Source of the DNA: Mycobacterium syngnathidarum
GTDB taxonomy: Bacteria > Actinomycetota > Actinomycetes > Mycobacteriales > Mycobacteriaceae
NCBI RefSeq assembly: GCF_001942625.1
Contig: NZ_MLCL01000039.1
Location: forward strand, 1 to 64,000
Reading direction: 5' to 3'
Length of the DNA: 64,000 bases
Positions 46,599-53,920 of this stretch are shown piece by piece. A program made the translations under genes and the position numbers. The notes under the pieces were generated by a model. That model was not told where the DNA came from. It made no database searches and saw nothing but the letters and a program-made list of their open reading frames with translations. How positions within the stretch are numbered: position 1 is the first letter of the stretch; every line of letters starts with the position of its first letter.

Positions 46599-47969
46599 TC
46601 ACAGGCTCCAGGCCAGGCGGAACCGCTCGGTGAGTTGCTCGGCGTCCAGGGCGCCGAAGTTCTCCAGCTCGTAGTTGCGGACCGCCAGCACCGCATCCAC
46701 GGGCTGATCGCCGAGTATTTCCCGGATCAGTGCCGACGCGTCGAGTGCGGCGAGGTTGTCGGCCTGGCGATCGGGCAACTGCACGACGCCGTTGTCGGCA
46801 CGCTGGGTATCGCTCAGCGAGGCGGGGTCGACGACGACCTCCGGCCCCAGGGGCAGGCCCTGGTCGATGCCGTGCTGGGCCAGCCCCAGGATGGTCGCGC
46901 TCGCCAGGTATGGGTTGGCGGACGGGTCGATGACCTTCACCTCGACGTTGGCGCCGTACGGGTTGCTGGGACCGCCGATCAGGAACCGCACGGCGGCTTC
47001 CCGGTTCTCGGTGCCCCAGCAGTTATAGGCGCCGGCCCAGTAACCAGGCTGGATGCGCAGCCCGGAGAGCACCGAGCCGCACAGCACCCCCTGGGCCGCG
47101 GGTAGACCGGCGAGCAGCCCGGCCAACGCCGATTGACCCTCCGATGTCATTCCCTGCGTGCCGGTGCCACCGGAAAACAGCGGCACCCCGGACCGGGTCA
47201 GTGAAAAGTGCTGGTGTGCACCGGAACCCACACCGCCGGCAAACGGAACCGGAGACAGGCTGACCCGGAATCCGTATCGTCGGGCGACCCGGGCCACGAT
47301 GATCCGCATGAGTACCAACTGGTCGGCGGCGGCCACCGGGGGCAACGGCGCCAACGAGATCTCGAACTGGTTGGACCCGTACTCGGGATGGAATTGCTCG
47401 ATCGCCACTCCAGAGCTGTTGGCCGCATTGGTGACATCGCGGACGAACCCCTCGAACTCCAGCACTCCGGCCAACCCGTACTGCGCCCACAACAGCGACG
47501 GGAGCCGGGTCCCGTCCGGCCCCACGAGCACGAATTCCACCTCGTGGCCGACGAGAGCGGTCAGCTCGGCGGCGTCCAGCCGGTCTTGTACGCGCTGCAG
47601 TGTCCCGCGCGTGCAGTACGGATCTGCGGAACCGTCCTGGTTGTAGAAAGCCGCTGGGGCCCAAGCCAATCCATCGCCGAGGATCCGGAGTGCACCGAGG
47701 TCGATGCGGATCCGCTGATCCCCCACCACGCCGATGTCCGCGCTCTTGGCGATCCCGGTCTGATCGATGGTGAATCCGTGGAACACCGGACTCGCACCCA
47801 GACCCGGATCGGCGAAGATCCCCATCCGGCGCAGCGGAACGGTTTTCGCATGGGTCAACCCGGCCGGACTGACCACCGTGCCGATCAGAGTCGCGACCCC
47901 GTCGGACTCCAGCTGGGCGATGGCGGCCGCAGCCAGCGGTTTCGCCGGTCCCGATAATCCAGCCGTCAC
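46599..47969 (-). CDS. glnA3: Glutamine synthetase-like GlnA3 (gamma-glutamylpolyamine/amine synthetase type)
   Basis: The 456-residue protein has the GS beta-grasp N-domain and catalytic domain: GHEVEFVLVG, EQFHPEYGSNQFEISLAP, VPFAGGVGSGAHQHFSL and NPYGANVEVKVIDPSANPYLASA. It lacks the Tyr adenylylation site of GlnA1 and is not the main nitrogen-assimilating enzyme. In Streptomyces GlnA3 glutamylates polyamines; that role is carried over by homology only. The GTG at 47969 gives the usual length of about 450. The locus order bfrA-MFS-glnA3 is conserved with M. tuberculosis as I recall it. Confidence 0.88.
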   Translation of the reverse strand: MTAGLSGPAKPLAAAAIAQLESDGVATLIGTVVSPAGLTHAKTVPLRRMGIFADPGLGASPVFHGFTIDQTGIAKSADIGVVGDQRIRIDLGALRILGDGLAWAPAAFYNQDGSADPYCTRGTLQRVQDRLDAAELTALVGHEVEFVLVGPDGTRLPSLLWAQYGLAGVLEFEGFVRDVTNAANSSGVAIEQFHPEYGSNQFEISLAPLPPVAAADQLVLMRIIVARVARRYGFRVSLSPVPFAGGVGSGAHQHFSLTRSGVPLFSGGTGTQGMTSEGQSALAGLLAGLPAAQGVLCGSVLSGLRIQPGYWAGAYNCWGTENREAAVRFLIGGPSNPYGANVEVKVIDPSANPYLASATILGLAQHGIDQGLPLGPEVVVDPASLSDTQRADNGVVQLPDRQADNLAALDASALIREILGDQPVDAVLAVRNYELENFGALDAEQLTERFRLAWSL

Positions 47970-47998
47970 AACCTCATTGTGCGCCGGGACAGGGTGCG

Positions 47999-48481
47999 CT
48001 ACAGGGTGATCTTGCAGGTTTGGCCGATGTCGAGCGTACGCAACATCCGGCCCATCCCGAGCCACATCGCGCACGACAGTGCCAGGTCGGTGAGCACCTC
48101 GGCATCGAACTGCTCACCGGCGCGCTCCCAGAAGTCCTCGTCGTCGCGAAGTTCGGTGTGGCCGGTGGCGAACCGGTGGGCGAACTCGGCGGCAATCCGC
48201 TCCTGGGCGCTGTAACCCGGCCAGGTCTGCCACTCGGCGGCGTGATCGTAGAGATCCTCGTCCACCCCGGCCGCGGCCCCGTCGGAGTCGCGGGTGTTCT
48301 GGCACACCGCGCATTCGTTGTCCAGCGCGATCACCATCCGGGCGAGTTCGCGGACCCGCAAGGGCAGCCGCCCCTTGGTGTACACCGCATTGGTGAAGTT
48401 GGCCATGGCGGTGCCGATCTCCGGAGACTTCAGGATCCAGCCGGCCACGTCGTCGTCGGGAAATTCTCCGATACGGCTCAT
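47999..48481 (-). CDS. AhpD/carboxymuconolactone decarboxylase-like protein
   Basis: The 160-residue helical protein has the AhpD-like motif NECAVCQN (Cys57, Cys60). It belongs to the carboxymuconolactone-decarboxylase-like group that includes alkylhydroperoxidases; the usual His after CxxC is not conserved (QNTRD). The start is ATG 48481. A perfect KstR-type box lies 31 nt upstream and overlaps the stop codon of the exporter gene, so this gene probably belongs to the sterol-responsive regulon rather than to the exporter operon. Confidence 0.82.
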   Translation of the reverse strand: MSRIGEFPDDDVAGWILKSPEIGTAMANFTNAVYTKGRLPLRVRELARMVIALDNECAVCQNTRDSDGAAAGVDEDLYDHAAEWQTWPGYSAQERIAAEFAHRFATGHTELRDDEDFWERAGEQFDAEVLTDLALSCAMWLGMGRMLRTLDIGQTCKITL

Positions 48482-48511
48482 GGCCGAATCGTACGCGCGC
48501 GAAGCCGATTC

Positions 48512-48525
48512 TGGAACAAGTTCTA
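48512..48525. promoter_or_regulatory. KstR-type operator (perfect) overlapping a stop codon
   Basis: TGGAACAAGTTCTA matches TnnAACnnGTTnnA at all defined positions. Its last three bases are the complement of the exporter's TAG stop codon (48523-48525). It sits 31 nt before the AhpD-like ATG. Confidence 0.75.
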
Positions 48526-50583
48526 GTTTTTGGCTCCCGAACCACTGAGCTCGGTGGCTCGGTCCTCGTCACCCCAGTCCCGTTGCACGACCACCCGGTG
48601 AGCGATCCGCTCTAGCGCGGCCTCGACCTGCGCTCGGTCTGGCCGGCCTTCGAAAGACGCTGATTCGCCCAGTTTGTCGACGATCCGCCCGACCAGCGCG
48701 GCGGATACGCAGTCAACCTGCTGCACGCCCTTCTGGGTCAGCCACAGGCTGTCTCCGGTACGGAGCACATACCCGTCCTGCACCAGGCGGTTGAACGTCG
48801 GCTCGAGCACCTCATAAGGCACCACGAGCCGATCGGCGATCTCGGTGAGGCGGGCCGAGCCGAATACCTGGTTGTGCCGGTAGATCTTGAGCAGCGCCCA
48901 GAGTCCGGCCACATCCAGTTCGCACCCCGACGTCCCGGCGACGCTGCGCAATCGCACCTCCGGTGAGCTGCGCATCAGGCGGCTGACCACCGTCTCCAGC
49001 ACCTGGTCCGAGGATTCCGCGCTCGGCATGCCGAAGCCCTCGCCGAGGTCGGCAGCCAGCGTCGCCTCGGCCTCGACCAACGGCACCTCCTTGAGGAACA
49101 GCGCCGCGATCAAGCCCATTAGCGCCACCGGTGCGGCACACAGGAAGACCAGATCCAATGCATCGGCATAGGCGTTGACGATCGGGGCGGCAACCTCGGG
49201 CGGCAACTCGTGCAGCGCCTTGGGCGAGGCCCCCGCAACCGGCGGGGCTCCGCTGGCCGCGAGCGCACCCGGCAGCCGGTCGGAGAGAAATCCGGCGAAC
49301 AGCGAACCGAAAATTGCGGCACCGAACGAACTTCCGATGGTCCGGAAGAACGTCACCCCGGAGGTCGCCACGCCCAGGTCGGCAAAGTCCGAGGTGTTCT
49401 GCACGATGAGGACGAGCACCTGCATGCACATGCCGATACCGGCGCCCAGGATCAACAAGTACAGCGACTGCAACGGGATCGGCGTCGCGGCGTTCATTCG
49501 CGACAGCAGCACGAAGCCGACGAGCATGACGGCCGTCCCGGCCACCGGATAGATCTTGTAGCGACCCGTGCGCCCCACCAGGCTGCCGCTGACCGTCGAG
49601 GTGATCAGTAGCCCGACCACCATCGGCATGGTCCTCAGACCGGATTCAGACGGCGACACACCGTCGACGAACTGCATGAAGGTGGGCATGAAGGTGAGTG
49701 CACCGAGCATCGCGAAACCGACCACCAACGACAGCACGCAGCACATGGTGAACACCGGATTGCGGAACAGGCGCATCGGCAGAATCGGTTCGGCCGCCTT
49801 GAATTCCGCTCGCACGAACATCGCCAGGGCCAAGACCGATCCCAACACCAGGCCGATGATCGTCGGTGACGTCCACGCCAGTTCGCCGCCGAGGCTGGTG
49901 GCCAGGGTGAGACCGGACGCCCCGATCCCGACCCAGACGATTCCGGCGTAGTCGATGACCGGGCGGGCCGGCCGAGAGGTGAGCGCCGGGATGGTGGCGG
50001 CCGCGACCACGAGCACAACCAAGCCCACCGGGATGCTCAGCCAGAACGCCCACCGCCAGCCGAGGTGGTCGGTGACGAAACCGCCGAGCAGCGGGCCGGC
50101 CACGGTCGTGACACCGAAAACCGCCCCGAGCGCACCCTGGTACCGCCCGCGATCGCGCAGCGGAATGACCTCGGCGATCAGCGCGGAGGAAGTCACCATG
50201 ATCGCACCGCCGCCGATCCCCTGCAGCGCCCGCGCGGCCACCAGCATGACCATCGAACCGGACAGCCCGCTCAGGACCGATCCGATGAGAAAACACAACA
50301 CCGCGGCCTGGTACACCGCCTTGCGGCCGAAGATGTCGCCGACTTTGCCGACCACAGCGGTCACGACGGTCGAGGCGAGCAGGTAGCTCGTCACCACCCA
50401 CGCCTGATGGCCGGCCCCGCCGAGGTCTGCCACCACGGTCGGAAGGGCCGTCGCGACGATGGTCTGGTTCAGCGAGGCCAGCAGCATGCCGAGCAGCACG
50501 GCGATGAACACCAGATTGCGCATGCGCACGCTCAACAGGGCTGCACCCGAGGTCGGCTCGGCGGTGGTCGATGGGCTCGACAT
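48523..50583 (-). CDS. 14-TM MFS drug exporter (DHA2) with C-terminal winged helix
   Basis: The 686-residue protein begins with about 520 residues of EmrB/QacA-type transporter: LNQTIVATALPTVVADL (motif D1), KVGDIFGRKAVY (motif A) and ARALQGIGGGAIMVTS. A cytosolic tail of ~160 residues follows. In it, LWALLKIYRHNQVFGSARLTEIADRL, VVPYEVLEPTFNRLVQDGYV and LWLTQKGVQ read like a MarR/winged-helix fold. From memory the length equals Rv1877 of M. tuberculosis, so the tail is conserved. GAAAGGAAG precedes the ATG at 50583. It exports amphipathic compounds by proton antiport; the tail may sense substrate. Confidence 0.88.
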   Translation of the reverse strand: MSSPSTTAEPTSGAALLSVRMRNLVFIAVLLGMLLASLNQTIVATALPTVVADLGGAGHQAWVVTSYLLASTVVTAVVGKVGDIFGRKAVYQAAVLCFLIGSVLSGLSGSMVMLVAARALQGIGGGAIMVTSSALIAEVIPLRDRGRYQGALGAVFGVTTVAGPLLGGFVTDHLGWRWAFWLSIPVGLVVLVVAAATIPALTSRPARPVIDYAGIVWVGIGASGLTLATSLGGELAWTSPTIIGLVLGSVLALAMFVRAEFKAAEPILPMRLFRNPVFTMCCVLSLVVGFAMLGALTFMPTFMQFVDGVSPSESGLRTMPMVVGLLITSTVSGSLVGRTGRYKIYPVAGTAVMLVGFVLLSRMNAATPIPLQSLYLLILGAGIGMCMQVLVLIVQNTSDFADLGVATSGVTFFRTIGSSFGAAIFGSLFAGFLSDRLPGALAASGAPPVAGASPKALHELPPEVAAPIVNAYADALDLVFLCAAPVALMGLIAALFLKEVPLVEAEATLAADLGEGFGMPSAESSDQVLETVVSRLMRSSPEVRLRSVAGTSGCELDVAGLWALLKIYRHNQVFGSARLTEIADRLVVPYEVLEPTFNRLVQDGYVLRTGDSLWLTQKGVQQVDCVSAALVGRIVDKLGESASFEGRPDRAQVEAALERIAHRVVVQRDWGDEDRATELSGSGAKN

Positions 50584-50659
50584 GACTTCCTTTCATCAGC
50601 CTGCCAGTTCAACCACGATATCGTTAGATAGGCTATGAAAGTTACAGCCGTGACGAACA

Positions 50660-50699
50660 CCGCCCTGGACAACCGGCGGTCACCGGCTACCCAGGGCGG
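50660..50699 (-). terminator. Hairpin downstream of bfrA
   Basis: CCGCCCTGG (50660-50668) pairs perfectly with 50691-50699 across a 22-nt loop that itself contains short CCGG repeats. It lies 31 nt beyond the bfrA stop on the minus strand and has no T-run. It is a plausible mycobacterial terminator isolating bfrA from the exporter gene. Confidence 0.5.
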
Positions 50700-50729
50700 C
50701 TTCGACTGAAACGGGTGGTACGACCGTCC

Positions 50730-51209
50730 TTATTGCGGCGGCCGGGAGACGCACTGCGCTGCATACAGCGCGTCGCCGAGCTTCTCCATGAGCTCCAACT
50801 GGGTCTCCAGGTAGTCGATGTGGCCTTCCTCATCGGCCAGGATCTTCTCCAGAATCCCCGCGGAAGTAGCGTCTTGCTTCTCCCGGCACATGATGATTCC
50901 CGGCTTCAGCCGGGCCACCACTTCGTACTCGATCGCCAGATCGGCCTCGAACTGCTCCCGAAGCGTCTGGCCCACCCGCAGCGAAAACAGTCGCTGATAG
51001 TTGGGCAGGCCGTCCAAGAGCAGGATTCGGTCGGTGATGGTCTCCGCGTGCCGCATCTCTTCGAAAGACTCGGCACGGGTGTGTTCCGCCAGTTCGGTAA
51101 ATCCCCAGTTGTCCTGCATTTTCGAATGAAGAAAATACTGATTAATTGCGGTGAGTTCGCTTGTCAATTGCTCGTTGAGCAATTTCAGAACATCCGGATC
51201 GCCTTGCAT
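50730..51209 (-). CDS. bfrA: Bacterioferritin BfrA
   Basis: The 159-residue iron-storage subunit assembles into 24-mer shells. All ferroxidase ligands are present: Glu18, Glu51, His54, Glu94, Glu127 and His130. The heme-binding Met52 is kept (FEEMRHAE). AGGAG precedes the ATG at 51209. The intergenic region upstream holds an IdeR-like box about 190 nt away, closer to the divergent bfd operon. It stores Fe(III) when iron is plentiful; its iron would be released with the help of Bfd. Confidence 0.96.
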   Translation of the reverse strand: MQGDPDVLKLLNEQLTSELTAINQYFLHSKMQDNWGFTELAEHTRAESFEEMRHAETITDRILLLDGLPNYQRLFSLRVGQTLREQFEADLAIEYEVVARLKPGIIMCREKQDATSAGILEKILADEEGHIDYLETQLELMEKLGDALYAAQCVSRPPQ

Positions 51210-51396
51210 CGTGACTCCTAAGCACCTTGAGGGCTGGTCAAGTGTTGCCGTCTGTCGTGCACATCCAATCTAGTGCAGAAAGCATGGCGCGGCGCAATGT
51301 TTAACGGCCAATTCGGCGTGTTGGTGCCACATTGGCGCAGCTTTGGACGCAACCGGACCGAGGCGTGGCCACCAGGAGTGGACTGGCTGTCCTAAC

Positions 51397-51415
51397 TAAG
51401 GTTAGACTGCGCTAA
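51397..51415. promoter_or_regulatory. IdeR-type iron box
   Basis: TAAGGTTAGACTGCGCTAA matches the IdeR consensus TTAGGTTAGGCTAACCTAA at 14 of 19 positions. It overlaps a -10 candidate TAATCT (51413-51418) that serves the gene starting at 51451. Binding of Fe-IdeR here would repress that gene when iron is plentiful. It may also influence bfrA on the other side. Confidence 0.65.
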
Positions 51416-51450
51416 TCTCTTGCCACACCCCAAAAGAAAGGTCGGTAAAG

Positions 51451-52086
51451 ATGAGTGAGTACGATTTACACTCGCTCATTCTCTCGTGCGATTTCCGCGT
51501 CGACGACGTCGAAGAGATGTGGAAATGGATGAAGAAGCACCGGTCCGGTCTATTGTCTATCGGTGCCCATCATGTGGTGCTCTATAAATCAATTTGGGAG
51601 CCCGGCCGGGTATTGGTGACAATTGGCATTCGGCACGCCCGGTCGATCCGCGACGTATTAAGTTCCCCGGCGATTTTCGAGTGGTTCGATATTTCCGGCG
51701 TCGAAGATATTCCGCCGATATTCGGCGGCGAAGTGGTCGAGAAAATCGACCTGACCGAGCCGTCGCCGGAGGGGCACGTGGCCGGGGTGATCGTGGGCGC
51801 AGTCGCCACCGTCGACGACGTCCCCACGCTGATGCGCAAGGTGCACGACGGTCTCGACCGCTTCGAGCAGGGCGGCATCCGCAAGATCTGGGTCTACCAG
51901 GCGCTCGATGACGGGCAGGAAGTGATGATCCTGCAGGAGGTCTCCGACGAGATCAGCGCCCGGCAGTGGATCGACCACCCCGATGCGGCTGCCGAGTGGA
52001 TGACCACGGCGGGCTTCGGCGCCTATCCGAGCCTGTTCGTGGGCAAATTGGCGCACATCATGAACGTCGACGAGCGGGACGACTGA
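51451..52086 (+). CDS. Uncharacterised two-domain protein, iron-regulated, linked to bfd
   Basis: The 211-residue soluble protein has two similar alpha+beta halves. Each looks like a ferredoxin-like or dimeric alpha-beta barrel unit: first half LILSCDFRVDDVEEMWKWMKKH, second half GAVATVDDVPTLMRKVHDGLDRF. The halves end in comparable FEWFDISGVED and AEWMTTAGFGAYP segments. I do not recognise a characterised family. Ribosome-binding site GAAAGG lies 8 nt before the ATG. It overlaps bfd by 1 nt (TGATG) and has an IdeR-like box over its -10. This suggests a role in iron mobilisation or iron-starvation metabolism. The first third has somewhat AT-richer codons than its neighbours. Confidence 0.8.
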   Translation: MSEYDLHSLILSCDFRVDDVEEMWKWMKKHRSGLLSIGAHHVVLYKSIWEPGRVLVTIGIRHARSIRDVLSSPAIFEWFDISGVEDIPPIFGGEVVEKIDLTEPSPEGHVAGVIVGAVATVDDVPTLMRKVHDGLDRFEQGGIRKIWVYQALDDGQEVMILQEVSDEISARQWIDHPDAAAEWMTTAGFGAYPSLFVGKLAHIMNVDERDD

Positions 52087-52301
52087 TGTTCGTCTGCCTG
52101 TGCACCGGGGCGACCAGCCAGGTCGTCAACGAAATCGTCGAGGCCGGCGCGAGGACGTCCAAGGAGGTGGCGGAAGCCTGCGGCGCCGGGGCAGATTGCG
52201 GACGGTGCCGACGCACGATCCGCGCCATCATCGCCGCCCATCAGGCGGCCGAGGGGGGCCCGCCGCAGATCAACGGCTGCCCCTCACGGGTCACCCGCTA
52301 A
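52086..52301 (+). CDS. bfd: Bacterioferritin-associated ferredoxin (Bfd-like)
   Basis: The 71-residue [2Fe-2S] protein has the Bfd cysteine pattern CxC-x31-CxxC (Cys4, Cys6, Cys38, Cys41). It donates electrons to the heme of bacterioferritin so that stored iron can leave as Fe(II). The start codon overlaps the upstream stop by 1 nt, giving tight coupling. Co-location with bfrA and an IdeR-like box fits expression under iron limitation. The tail (GGPPQINGCPSRVTR) has a fifth Cys of unknown purpose. A Bfd reductase (Fpr type) is not nearby. Confidence 0.92.
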   Translation: MFVCLCTGATSQVVNEIVEAGARTSKEVAEACGAGADCGRCRRTIRAIIAAHQAAEGGPPQINGCPSRVTR

Positions 52302-53053
52302 CGCTTGCGATCGGCGAACTGCGCCAGCGCATCGACATTGGCCGCCGCGCCGACCAATTCGACGAACAACGCCTTCTCCCGCTCCACTGCCGCCGAGATC
52401 TGGTCTCGGATCGGTGCCACCATGGCCTGCTTGACCGCAACCAGGCTCGAAATCGGCTTCGCTGCAAGGATTTCGGCATGGCGGCGGGCCTCGGACAGCA
52501 GCTCGTCAGGCTCACAGACCTTCCATACCAGGCCCATCTCAAGAGCCTCGGCCGCGCTCAGCCATTCCGAGGACATCAACAGCCAGGCGGCGTTCTGCCG
52601 GCCGACCAGCCGCGGCATCAGATACGACGACGCCGCCTCCGGCGCCACCCCGAGGCTGGTGAACGGGCACTTCAGCCGGGCCGTCGACGACATGAACGCG
52701 AGGTCGGCGTAGCCGAGGATGGTGCACCCGACACCCACGCCGACCCCGTTCACCGCACAGATCAACGGCTTCGGGAAATCGGCGATCACCTCGATCATTC
52801 CGTAGAACCCGTGCTCGCCCGGGGTGAACTCCGGATTGGTGATGCGAGTCTGCATCTCGACGAGGTCGTTGCCCGCACTGAAAGCCCGACCGGCCCCGGT
52901 CAGCAGCACCACCGCCACGTCGGGATCCTCGGCCGCGGCGCGCAGGGCGATCGTCGTCTCGTCGTACAACGCCTCGTTGAACGCGTTGAGCGCTTCCGGG
53001 CGGTTGAGGGTAAGGGTGCGAACCCGGTTGTTGTCCTCGATCAGCAGGGTCAT
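52298..53053 (-). CDS. Enoyl-CoA hydratase/isomerase family protein
   Basis: The 251-residue crotonase-fold protein has the oxyanion-hole segments GRAFSAGNDLVEM and CAVNGVGVGVGCTILGYADLAF. The usual catalytic Glu pair is not fully conserved (FTSLGVAPEAASSYLMPRLVG keeps one Glu region), so hydratase or isomerase activity is uncertain. GAGGAG precedes the ATG at 53053. A perfect KstR-type box lies 43 nt upstream, placing it in sterol side-chain or ring degradation. It converges on bfd with a 4-nt overlap. Confidence 0.87.
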   Translation of the reverse strand: MTLLIEDNNRVRTLTLNRPEALNAFNEALYDETTIALRAAAEDPDVAVVLLTGAGRAFSAGNDLVEMQTRITNPEFTPGEHGFYGMIEVIADFPKPLICAVNGVGVGVGCTILGYADLAFMSSTARLKCPFTSLGVAPEAASSYLMPRLVGRQNAAWLLMSSEWLSAAEALEMGLVWKVCEPDELLSEARRHAEILAAKPISSLVAVKQAMVAPIRDQISAAVEREKALFVELVGAAANVDALAQFADRKR

Positions 53054-53095
53054 CTCTCACTCCTCGGGTGCGCGCCGTGACCGCTGCAGCCTAAC

Positions 53096-53109
53096 TAGAA
53101 CACGTTTCA
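53096..53109. promoter_or_regulatory. KstR-type operator (perfect) upstream of enoyl-CoA hydratase
   Basis: TAGAACACGTTTCA matches TnnAACnnGTTnnA fully and is identical, base for base, to the box before the nitronate monooxygenase gene at 21241. It lies 43 nt before the hydratase start. Confidence 0.75.
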
Positions 53110-53130
53110 CTATTGCCGACCGGGTGCGGG

Positions 53131-53835
53131 CTACCCTCCGGCGAACGGGGTGACATAGACGTACCGACTGGTCGGCACGGTGTCGATGTTGCTGCTGGCG
53201 CCGAAGGCGTCGGTACTGGCCACCATGCGACGCATGCGGTCGGCAAGATCGTCGTCGTCGGCCGCGCCGAAGAACGCATGCAGATCCGACACCGCCTCCT
53301 GGCGGAACAACTCTTCGACGATGCCGTCGATCGCCGGGGCATCCTCGGTGAGGGCGCGAACCACGGTGTTCTGCGTGTAGCCGAACGTGTCCTGGGTTTC
53401 GATGGCCACCGAGGTGTGGTCGAGGTGCCAGCGGCGCAGCCAGGTGGCCCGGTCCAGGTCCGCGGGCCGGCGCAGCAGTGCGATATTGGCCAGGCCGTCG
53501 GTCCGCTCACCCGCCGCGGTGGGCGGCGCAGACATCGGAACCGATTCGGTGACCAGATATGCCGCCAGCGAATCACATTCGGCCGCAAGCACTTCCAATG
53601 CCCGCCGGACGTGCTCACCGTAGTACTGCTGAACCCACAGGCTCACCACCGCAACCACGGGCGGGTCCAGCGTGGTCAGCGTCATCAACGACTCTCGCAC
53701 CGCGTCGTCGCGAACATTGACCGCCAGGCCGTCGATCCCCAGCGCCGGCAGTTCGCCGGCCGCACGGGAGCGCAGGCGCTCGCACCACTGTTGATCCGAG
53801 TGGGCCCCACGTAGCAGAACGATGACTTTCTCCAC
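53131..53835 (-). CDS. EthD-like protein of unknown function
   Basis: The 234-residue soluble protein has two dimeric alpha-beta barrel (EthD-like) modules: EKVIVLLRGAHSDQQWCERLRSRAA at the start, and DLDRATWLRRWHLDHTSVAIETQDTFGYTQN in the middle. Such domains bind or process hydrophobic acids and are frequent beside steroid and alkane genes. The GTG at 53835 is set by TAGGTT 8 nt upstream. It lies just upstream of the KstR-controlled hydratase but ends before the box, so it may be expressed separately. Confidence 0.75.
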   Translation of the reverse strand: MEKVIVLLRGAHSDQQWCERLRSRAAGELPALGIDGLAVNVRDDAVRESLMTLTTLDPPVVAVVSLWVQQYYGEHVRRALEVLAAECDSLAAYLVTESVPMSAPPTAAGERTDGLANIALLRRPADLDRATWLRRWHLDHTSVAIETQDTFGYTQNTVVRALTEDAPAIDGIVEELFRQEAVSDLHAFFGAADDDDLADRMRRMVASTDAFGASSNIDTVPTSRYVYVTPFAGG

Positions 53836-53843
53836 GGTGGGAG

Positions 53844-53849
53844 AACCTA
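53844..53849 (-). promoter_or_regulatory. -10 hexamer TAGGTT for the EthD-like gene
   Basis: TAGGTT on the minus strand fits TANNNT and ends 8 nt before the GTG at 53835, with no ribosome-binding site between. Confidence 0.5.
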
Positions 53850-53920
53850 CCGGCGCACCGATTTCCGCCACGCGTGGGTGCTTGCCACCCCGGCAGCCCG
53901 CGGCGAGAGAGAATGGTGGG

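Noticed and set aside
46549-46602. GTG at 46602 as the main start of the VOC protein
   Set aside because: It overlaps the glnA3 stop (GTGA) and could be used, but the added 18 residues lie outside the VOC fold. I kept the ATG at 46548 and noted the alternative.
51210-51300. Possible IdeR boxes directly upstream of bfrA
   Set aside because: Unlike the tandem sites described for M. tuberculosis bfrA, I could not find a second copy near the bfrA start; only the box at 51397 reaches a convincing match.
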